Shown: positions 55,471-64,000 of the stretch, in pieces
How positions within the stretch are numbered: the stretch's first letter is position 1
Layout of the letters: each line of letters starts with the position of its first letter
Source: Narthecium ossifragum
Taxonomy: Eukaryota > Streptophyta > Magnoliopsida > Dioscoreales > Nartheciaceae
Assembly (NCBI GenBank): GCA_963920575.1
Contig: OY986970.1
Location: 3,811,654-3,875,653 of the forward strand
Direction: 5' to 3'
Length of the DNA: 64,000 nucleotides
Notes under the pieces: model-generated
The model's input: the letters and a program-made list of their open reading frames with translations, nothing else
Databases searched by the model: none
What the model was told of the DNA's origin: nothing
Position numbers and translations under genes: made by a program

Positions 55471-55610
55471 TTTCTTTTTTCTTTTTTTTTATAATAAGTT
55501 GAGCCGTCAGGCTTTACTCTCAATGGGTGCTTCTTTTGTTCTTTTTTTCTTTTTTCTTTTTGATAAGTTGAGCCATCAGGCTTTACTCTCAATAGATGGT
55601 TCTTCTACTG
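55471..55610 (-). mobile_element. Two tandem LINE-tail copies
   Basis: AAGTTGAGCCGTCAGGCTTTACTCTCAATGG and AAGTTGAGCCATCAGGCTTTACTCTCAATAG occur about 70 bases apart, each preceded by a T-rich run. On the minus strand these read as LINE 3' ends with A tails, like the tail at 57037 (GCCATCGGCTGATG next to a T run). Confidence 0.55.
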
Positions 55611-55629
55611 CGCCCAAGAATATCCTACA

Positions 55630-56650
55630 AAATTGATTTTTTTCCCCAGATTATCGAGCCCTTCATTGATCTCGAATGTCCCAGTCTCTACTCATGTGCG
55701 TTATGATGGATCTTTTATGCATTCGAGTATAACAAAAAGATAAACCATTCAAATTTTAATCACTTTAATTTTTTGAATTTTATTGGTGGAAATTATAATT
55801 CTCGAGCAGTAGCACATTATATAGTTGGGCTGTCCTGGAGAGATCAGACAAAATAGACAATACAATAGCCATTTCCTACCTATCATAAGATATTCTACAC
55901 GTGATGAAAGCTGCGTTCCAGAAGATCAGTACTCACTTTATCCGAATATGCGTTCATGTTACCTCACATCACCTTTATGTACTCTTGCCAAATAAAAAAT
56001 GATCCCACCTATCCTCTCCTTTGATGATTTCCACATGATTCCCATCTCTTGTTTAGCGAATAGATCCTAGGATCCAAATTCTAGGTGGATCTACCTAATT
56101 ACCAAATAATTTAGTGGAAAGAAGGGAATGATAGGATCTTAGATTAAGATTATGCTAAACCAACTAAGCATAATGGTTCATTGAAGGGTGACTCATTGGA
56201 CTATTGATTTTCCTCCTTGGGGAAAACATCTTATGCATTCGAGGTCACAGAAGATTACACTTTGCCACTTTGATGGTGTACAAAGTTGCAACTTGGATAT
56301 GGCCCAATGGCAATGTGAAAAGCATAAATCATATTCTTTCCCAAGACTGAGTGAGCTTTCTCTAAATTCTTTGTCTCTCTGTGTTTGCATTCGATGTTCC
56401 TAGCTTTTATGTCACATTTCAGCTTTATATTAGGCTCTTCCTTATTTATGGTTTAAAGTTTTAGATTGAATGGTTAGAGTTTTTTTATTTAGTGATAATT
56501 GGCATTTAGGGCTATGAGAAGGGAATATTTGTCCAAAATATCGGATACCTTTTCCTTAAGGTATTTAGGACCTAACACATTTTTTTAGTACTAAAATGCA
56601 CTTTCAAGATTCCCAACATAGGAAGACTTCTCAGTGACTGTTTGTATTCA
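55630..56650. other. AT-rich region, no gene seen
   Basis: Short frames on both strands, for example at 56188-56403, show no family signature. GATCCTAGGATCC near 56064 is a local palindrome. Confidence 0.4.
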
Positions 56651-57036
56651 CAGCGGAAAGTAATTATCAAAAAATATGAAAAGTAACTACCCAATGGAAA
56701 GTAAGTTACTTTCCATATTAAACCAATGGAGAGTAACTAGAGTAACTACCGCAAGTTACTTTCTATATACAAGTTACTTTCCATATATAAGTTATTTTCC
56801 ACTGTTTTTACAATTAGCCAGTTTCTTTCCAATAACTTGTAACAATTATAGAAATCATGTTAAGTTACTTTCCATTGGAAATCATGTTAAGTTACTTTCT
56901 ATTTTTTTGCAATTGTACAAGTTACTTCCAACTATTTTGCAAATATACAAGTTACTTTTCATATGTACAAGTTATATTTGTACAAGTTACTTTCCATGTA
57001 CAAGTTACTTTCAACTATTTTGCAATTGTACAAGTT

Positions 57037-57781
57037 TTTTTTTTGACAAAATGAGCCATCGGCTGATGTAAATTAAAATCAAAATACCCAATTACATGCT
57101 ACCAAAACCCGGGGCCCATGTAACTGGACAGTCCATGGTCCGCGACCAAAACGAACAATGAGTTTGGCTACGAGCAGACCTTGCCAGCCCATCTGTGACA
57201 AAATTATCCTCCCTCGGGATGTACCGCACAATGACCTCCTCCACTTGAGCCATCTCTCAACACAGGGACTGTAACCTCCTTCTGAACAGGATCGGCCAAG
57301 ACTTCCGACAGGAGAACCAATCCGCGAGATCTTTCGCATCGACTTCAAAAATCACCTTCTTGATTCCTCTTTGTTTCACCATATCTAAGCCCCATGCCAA
57401 GGCCTCCATCTCCGCATGAGCTGCGTCGTTGATAGGTAGGCAGTCGGATGCCAGCCACTCCACCATATGATACTTGTCATACCCAACAACGCCTAAACCA
57501 GCCAGATGCTGGGAATGAGCCACGGACGCATCCGACTGGACAATGAAGAACCCAGAGTCCTGAATTTGAGGGGGCCTGTCCTTTATCTCCATACCTCTCC
57601 TAAGGATCCATTCCCTAGCCTGCCACTGTATAGATCTTGCAAGTTGCTCTGCCCTCTCCCCCTCATTCTTGAAGGTAGCTGCGTTTCTGTTTTTCCAAAG
57701 CATCCAAAGCGAATACCCCACCTTAGTCCTCTGTTCCTCAGAGATCTTCAATCGAGAGTCTCCCAAGATAAGCTCTCTGCC
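57037..57781 (-). mobile_element. 5'-truncated L1-type LINE, 12-bp target duplication
   Basis: ATTGTACAAGTT flanks it exactly (57025-57036, 57782-57793). On the minus strand it ends in an A tract after TCATTTTGTC. The main frame (57257-57790) carries an RNase H domain of the RVT_3 type: LWMLWKNRNAATF, FFIVQSDASVA, HAEMEALAWGLDM and VIFEVDAKDLADWF. The domain end continues in another frame, so there is at least one frame break. Only about 745 bases of the element were inserted. Confidence 0.93.
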
Positions 57782-57934
57782 ATTGTACAAGTTACTTTCT
57801 ATGTATACAACTTACAATTGTACAAGTTATTTTCCATGTGTATAAGTTACTTTTCATATGGACAAGTTACTTTCCACTTTTTAGGTATTGTATAAATTAC
57901 TTTCCACTTTTTTATAAATGTACAAGTTACTTTT

Positions 57935-60916
57935 TGTCACGCCCCGACCCAGAAAACCCATCCGGCCGGGACGTGAGGGTCCTAAATCTAATTCTAAAAT
58001 CAAATGGCGAGAGTTTCCCCTGCATTTCTCTATTTGAACCCTGTACAATTATAATCTAACAGTTCTAAAATTCAACATGAATATGAATTTGCAAATACAA
58101 ATCTTACTATCTAGTACAGGTTCTGATACAATGTTTCATCAACCCTCATTACAAAATTTAATACAGACACTCAAATCCTCGAAGAGGGAAATTATACATT
58201 TAATATGACTGCAAATATACAACTATTAACAAAGGGGAAAACTCCAGGATCGTCAAGTGCTCCTCGAAACTCCAAGTCCGCGATCACCTCGAGAATAGCG
58301 CGCCAACACCCAGAAGATCACCTGAAAGGGAAAGGACTGCATCGACCTGCATCGCCGATGCAGCCCAGGTAGGAGTGAGCAACAAAGCTTGCTCAGTAGA
58401 GTTCTACGCTATTCTACGGCACACTGAAGGGAGGAAAACAACAACAGTGTCGTTTCTCCGTCTAAGTCTAAAGGATGCCACGGGGTCCCATAACCCCTAT
58501 CAATTCCCCAAGGGATCCTACTCTTCTCAACCGACCACGCTGGGAATATCAACCAAACACGCTGGGAGGAAACAAAGAACCAGAACCAGTAGGAACACCC
58601 TTTACCCAGCAGGAAACCACTGCCTGGGGACACACGTCAGGGACATCGACAACCATCCTTAGCACTTGGCCTTGGAGAACCGACACGACCTCTAAACCTC
58701 AAACAATATAATATTCTAGTCCAACTACCTAATAATCCTCAAATCATATCAAACATGATCATTGATAACAATCACGTCCTAATCCTCGACTACCCCAAAC
58801 CCCAGTCCTAGGGCTAGATCCAGGCTACCCGAGAACCCCGGATCGACGATCGAAACCATCGTCTACCACCTAGCCTGATGCTTCTAATGCAGTCAAATGC
58901 ATGCAATGCTCACGCGCACAGGAATACAGGAATAGTAGCATGCAATAATATGCCAATACAACATATACGGCTAGGCGAAGCATCAAGCTTGCCAGAGGGT
59001 AAACATGCATAAAGCAGATAAAGGTCTAAACTACAATAATATAATACTATAACGACGCCCACGGGCCGTTAACAAACAACTACACATTCAAACGAAATTC
59101 CGGCATTACAATGGCGTCCACAGCCGTCAACCACAATTTCTACAACGAGGATACAACCCCGGCCACACAAATAATAATCCAACACATCTGCAATATACAA
59201 CATGCCACAATTACTAATTAACACAACTAAGGCACACCTTCGGCCATTTAATTAGCTAAACATCCCAAGGGGCACAACTCCCTTGGTTCAACCACAAGCT
59301 AAGTATACATGCAAATAAGCAAGACATGTAATTAATTGCTAATTAAACAAGGATGGTTTATAGTTAACTAAGCATGCCGACATCAAACAATTAATCGTCT
59401 AAAAACCATCAATTAGAACATGCTAGCCATCGAGATCTCTAGGAATACCAATCACATGAATCTCGAAGAATCAAACACGATAATACGTCGAAAATCCACT
59501 AACAATCTAATTTCTGGATTTCTACATTTAACCTTCGTTAGAGGCGATGAAATCTCATCAATTCGACGACCAAACGACGTCGAATTGGAAATTAAACTTA
59601 GGAAATTGTAGATTAGCATACTAAGAACATGCATCCCAAGAATTGGATTAATCTAATGACTAATCTTCCCGGAATTTACTAATCAATTCACTAATTGCAA
59701 TCTCGTCGCAGATCCGAAGAATAATCACCATAAATCGTAGAAAACTCCGAAAATTACGAATTCAGCGGCAAATGAAAGTAGATTCGATGATCTACAACTT
59801 TCGTGTTGATAATCAGACGAGATCATGCACGAATGAGCCACGATCTGAGCTTGAACGGTTCAGCCCACAGAAAAACAGAACCTCGATAAAATCCGGGAAA
59901 AACCTTCCAAAAATCCGGATAAAACCCAAATCAAATCACATAGAAGCTAGATCACATGTTAAGCATGCTTAGAGGGACTAATTAACACATGGAAATCAAT
60001 TAATCCAACAATCAAACCCTAGATCTAGCATATCTTAGAGATCAAGGTAGAAACCCTACCTTCCCACGCTAATCCACCTTGATCCGCCGTCCTTCATCGT
60101 CGCCGTCGTCTCCAGCTCGCCGGAGAGCCGCCGGAGTCCTCCCACATCCGCTGCCGTTGCCGGAGATGAAGAGACAGCCGCAGGAGAGGGAGGAAGGGAA
60201 GGAGAAGGGGAAGGGGGCCTCGCCGCCTCCTCTGGCTTGCCGGGGAACCGCCGGAAGCCGTCCGGTGCCTCCCTCCAAACGCGACGGGAAGGTGGAGGAG
60301 AGGAGGGAGAAGCCGGAGGGGATCTGGGAAGAGGAGAGGAGAGCTCGGGAGGAAGGAGGAGGAGGGGTCCTCGCCGCGGGAGAGAGGGACGCTTGCCGTG
60401 GAAGAGAGAAGGGAAGGAGGGAGGGGGAGAGCTCGGGGAAGAGGAGCTCTTGCCGGACCTGAGGAGGGGGAGCTCGAAGGGGACGACGGCCGGCAACGGA
60501 GGCGAAGGGGCTCCGGAGAAGAGGGGGTCGGGCGCGGGGAAACCAGGGAAGGGAGAGGGAAAGAAAGAAAACAAAAGGAGAAAAGAAAGAGAGAGGGAAA
60601 GAGGAGAGAGAAAAGGGTTAAGCCACTTAAGTGGCTTAGCCAGTTCAGACGAGCCAACTGATCGGACTGAATCCGATCTGGCTTCAAATTGCGATCTCTA
60701 CTGGATCTACTCAATCACATACATCAATCAAGGCTGTGTGTGCACTACGCGGGTGTGAAACTGACCGCCAAGGCGCAATTTACCAAATTGCCCTTGGGGT
60801 CCAAAAGCAGCGATACGATCAACCGATTGCAACCCAAGGCTAACCGGGCCAAAACCAACCAAGCCAAGCCCTCGACCCAACGCGGTCGGATCGGGTTAGA
60901 GGAGCGGGTCCTCACA
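57935..60916. mobile_element. Solo LTR of about 3 kb (probably Ty3/gypsy)
   Basis: It begins TGTCACGCCCCGACCC and ends GGGTCCTCACA, flanked by the exact 5-bp duplication CTTTT (57930-57934, 60917-60921). It has no primer-binding site, polypurine tract or coding region. TGTCACGCCCC starts and LTRs of this size are common in Del/Tekay-type gypsy elements. The purine-rich block at 60180-60620 gives long open frames on both strands that are not genes. Confidence 0.8.
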
Positions 60917-61179
60917 CTTTTCACTTTTTTACAAATGTACAAGTTATTTTTCACTTTTTTGTATATGTACAAGTTACTTTTCATATGTATAAGTTATAAA
61001 TGTACAAGTTACTTTCCACTTTTTTCTAATTGTAGATTTGTGGAAAGTAACTTGAGTAAAAAATTAGTCAAACAAATTAAGAAACATTTGTGAAAAATTT
61101 GATTGCCAATTGCAAAAATCAACAAGTGGGAGATATAATTTACTTGTCAAAATTCAAAAAAAGAAGAAAAAAAAAAGCA

Positions 61180-61725
61180 TCGGGAGGTCGTTGCAGGAGG
61201 ACATTTGATCGGAGGTCGTGACGGGGCTTGGGGAGGGGCTTGGCGATGACGATGGGGACGGCCAGGGAAGCCTTGATCGGTGACGGGGACGGCCGGGGAA
61301 GCCCGGATCGGTGAACTGGGACGGCGGGGGAAGCCTGGATCAGCTGGGGAAGCTTGGATCGGTGATGAAGGAGTTGGGAAAGCCTAGATAGGCGATAGGC
61401 GATAGGCGAAGCCGGATCGGTGATGGAGGAGCCGGATCGGCGACTGGGACGACCGGGGGAAGCCCGGATCGGCGAATTGGGACGGTTGGGGAAGTCTGGA
61501 TCGGCGAGGAAGGTTGGATCAGCGACGAGGAAGCGAAGAACCCTGGATCGGCGACGGGGACGACTGAGGAAGCCTGGATCAGTGACGAGGGAGCCGAGGA
61601 AGCTTGGATCGGCGACGGAGTAGCCGGGGAAGCCTAGATCGGCGACGGGGGCAGCCGGATCGGTGGCGGGGGAGCTGGATTGGCGATGGGGACGACCGGG
61701 GAAGCCTGGATCGGCGGGCGGGGGG
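61180..61725. repeat. GGATCGGCGACGGGGACG minisatellite
   Basis: Imperfect units of roughly 25-40 bases containing GGGGAAGCCTGGATCGG and GGCGACGGGGACG recur across 540 bases, ending in a 14-base G run near 61718. The GC-rich blocks beside the first AGTAACT array have comparable GGATCGGGACGG phrases. Confidence 0.75.
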
Positions 61726-62700
61726 GGGGGGGATTAGTGTTTAAAAAAAAATTGATACCTACTGTCAAGCCATATTTTTTTTTCAGCCCTTATTGACCCT
61801 TCTCTCTTTTATTTATAAGGTCTCATGTTCAAACCATGCGTCACACATTCTGCTATCATTTCTTCAAGAGAGTTAATGATCAATGGACTCATTTATGTCT
61901 TGAGCTTATGAGCTGAGTAGCACATGCACATCTTAGCTTGCTTCATAAGGAACCAAAAAGGTCAATAAATACCAAACCAAAAGGCACTTTAATACCCTGT
62001 AGTTTCAAATTTTTGCAGTTTAGTACCATGCCGTTTGAAAATTACTAAAAAATGCTTGAAGTTACTTACTAATGCAGTATAGTCCGGACATTGTGACGCC
62101 GTTACTAAATCTTGACAGCAAATCAACACGTGATCGGTTTTACATCCGTTTCCCATGACGTCGGTGGTTTTGCACCCATTTCCTAGTCACAAGCAATGCG
62201 GGCATAGAAGGCAGGCGTCTTTGCCGGAGCCGGAGCGGAGAAGAAGTGGTATTTCCACGGTAAGGACTTGAGGGATGGTGTAGTTTTCCCCTCTCTTGGG
62301 TGCCTTGAGCATTCTAACCATCCAAGACTCCGCTGGCACTGGCTTGTTATTGGTTATCTCAGCAGAGTTAAGTTTCATTACCAGCATCGGCGTCGATGGC
62401 TTCTTGATGGTGATGGATGGGGGCGTGGGGTTCTGGAGGTGTGTTGCTTCTTTTGGTTCTAGAGGAAAATCTCTTCTTGGTTGACGAGGGAGAATGGGAG
62501 GAGGAGAAGGATGATGAGGACGGTGGCGACTGGAATGATCAGAACGAGCGCGCCAGCGACGACCACATCCTGGTCTGCGTCCGCTGCGATAGTCCCATCC
62601 CCTCCATCATCAGCATCCTCGAGGCCATGTTTTGTTTGGGTTTGCATGCCCTGTTTTGGGTGCACTGTCAAATGAATAATGGATGAGATGGTGATAGTCA
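61726..62700. other. Unassigned stretch
   Basis: The minus-strand frame 62459-62839 has a hydrophobic run (VVVAGALVLIIPVATVLIIL), but I recognise no family. 62187-62387 (minus) is similarly unplaced. They may be pieces of one decayed gene or chance frames. Confidence that any is real is low. Confidence 0.25.
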
Positions 62701-62719
62701 ATTTTCTCCATGACGATGG

Positions 62720-63440
62720 TGAGGAGGACGAGCCCGAGCGGGTTCTCCACGATAACGATGACGACGTCCGAGCTGGTCCTCGACTTCCGCGAAACCCAAC
62801 CTTCATCGTCGGCATCCTCGTCCACCACCGACCATGCATGGGATGACGAGGACGAGGACGAGGACGAGCCCGAGCGGGGGTTCTCCACGATTAGGACGAG
62901 AACGAGCTAGAATGGGTTCTCCACGACGAGGACGAGGACGAGCCGGAGCGGGTTCTCCACGACGACGACGTCCGAGCGGGTTCTCCACGACGACGACGTC
63001 CGAGCGGGTCCTCGTCCTCCACGGAACCCATCCTTCATCGTCGGCGTCCTCGTCCACCACCGCCCACGCATGGGATGACGAAGATGAGGAGGAAAAGCCC
63101 GAGCAGATCCTCGTCATCCACGAAACCCATCCCTCATTGCTGGCGTCCTCGTCCGCCACCAGACACGCATGGGATGACGACGAGGAGGAGGACGAGCCTG
63201 AGCGGGTTCTCCACGATGACGTCCGAGCGGGTCCTCGTCCTCCACGAAGCCCATCCTTCATCGTCGGCGTCCTCATCCGCCATCGCCCATGCATGGGACG
63301 ATGACGACTAGGAGGAGGACGAGCCCGAACGGGTTCTCTATGACGACGACTATGACGTCCAAGCGAGTCATTGTCCTCCACGAAACCTAACCTTCATCGT
63401 CCTCATCCTCCACCGGCCACACATGAGACGACGGGGACAA
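62720..63440. repeat. GACGACGAGG minisatellite, units of about 97-128 bp
   Basis: The phrase CATGGGATGACGA and its variants occur at about 62833, 63068, 63165, 63292 and 63420, each preceded by GTCGGCGTCCTCGTCC-type sequence and GAGCGGGTCCTCGTCCTCC. Open frames on both strands (62803-63381 minus, 62834-63304 plus) simply read the repeat. Confidence 0.8.
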
Positions 63441-64000
63441 GTACGAGCCCGAGCAGGTTCTCCACGACATCCATTTAATGCCGTCCATTTAAATAGCCGG
63501 TCATATTACTATTAGCCCATGTGACACCGTTGGCCCTCGGATCTTAATCTGCACGCTTTTGAAATCATAGGATACTGAAGTGCTTTTGGCTAAATAGTAT
63601 AACAAGTAAAAGACTATTTGGTTGACTGCACTGACTAAGCCCATTAAAAATAGATCAAACTCGTGTGTCACGATGACACGGCAGTCAAACCCTTATGAGA
63701 TCCCGGAGGTTGATTGGATCCGCAACGTGTTTGCTTTGCATGGCTGGGCCTTGGGCGCAGTGCTGGGCGTGGCACGTGAGCGCCTCGGCTCGGGACGGTA
63801 GCTGGTCCGAGCCGAGGCGTTACGCCGCTGGGCCCCAGGCTTACCCTACGTCCTCGGCCCCTTTCCCTCCAACTCCACCACCCAAACCAGAACCAAAACC
63901 AACACCCCAACACCACGCTCCACGCACCACTCTCCTGCTCTATTGCCCAAGTATTCTTCCAAACGCTCTCCTAAGTCCTAATTATACCACCACATCGATA
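63441..64000. other. Terminal stretch, no gene seen
   Basis: After the minisatellite the sequence is unique-looking. From about 63840 it becomes C- and A-rich (CCACCACCCAAACC), which could be the start of a leader for a gene beyond the window. GAGCCGAGGCG and CGCCTCGGCTC near 63780-63820 form a hairpin-capable pair. Confidence 0.3.

Larger units (their letters stand above)
56655..61060. repeat. AAGTTACTTTCC array split by insertions
   Basis: 56655-57036, 57782-57934 and 60917-61055 are pieces of one array. It starts with AGTAACTACC copies, passes a palindromic centre near 56700 (GGAAAGTAAGTTACTTTCC), then continues as GTACAAGTTACTTTCCA copies in the opposite sense. A LINE (57037-57781) and a solo LTR (57935-60916) separate the pieces. 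It uses the same core motif as 8440-10050. Confidence 0.85.

Noticed and set aside
60056..60758. Several long frames of 127-206 codons on both strands
   Set aside because: Purine-rich low-complexity sequence within the solo LTR; no domain features.

Overview
The window looks like flowering-plant nuclear DNA. It has intron-containing genes with GT/AG borders, plant-specific families (PR-1, OVATE, secreted IDA/PIP-type peptide precursors) and dense plant transposons (Ty1/copia, Cassandra, L1-type LINEs, hAT and Tourist-like MITEs). The GC-rich first exons and single-exon genes set in AT-rich flanks suggest a monocot or another early-diverging angiosperm, but the species cannot be fixed from this sequence. 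I find five intact protein genes, two broken gene copies, and otherwise mostly repeats.

Left part (about 1.9-38.8 kb): a tandem PR-1 cluster made by segmental duplication. Four copies share promoter, coding start and flanks. Copy A (5885-6397) and copy D (38127-38612) are intact. Copy B (15009-20875) is broken by a Pack-type DNA transposon at its TATA box, by a Ty1/copia element that replaces the middle of the gene, and by a second, opposite copia in its 3' flank. Copy C (28585-28653) keeps only the signal-peptide end, cut by an LTR, and carries a small LINE in its promoter. Between the copies lie a GC-rich block with a long array of AGTAACT-type repeats (7.7-10.9 kb) and a tandem Cassandra array of seven LTRs and six 72-bp internal domains (32.46-35.19 kb), whose LTRs carry 5S-rRNA-like promoter sequence.

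Middle part (38.8-43.2 kb): a cluster of MITEs and a degraded LINE RNase H remnant.

Gene-rich part (43.4-52.2 kb): a complete ten-exon gamma-glutamyl hydrolase gene (+), a single-exon OVATE family protein gene (-), and a small secreted peptide precursor gene (+) with an IDA/PIP-like core and a C-terminal PSPGVGH end.

Right part (52-64 kb): nested repeats. A hAT-like element sits inside a MITE. A second AGTAACT/AAGTTACT array is split by a LINE with a 12-bp target duplication and by a roughly 3-kb solo LTR with a 5-bp duplication. Two minisatellite blocks follow. No rRNA operon, tRNA, CRISPR array or bacterial-type operon was seen.

Functionally, the surviving genes point to secreted defence and signalling proteins (PR-1 with CAPE-type C-termini, peptide precursor), folate metabolism (vacuolar GGH) and transcriptional control of organ shape (OFP). 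They are neighbours only; nothing shows that they act as one system.
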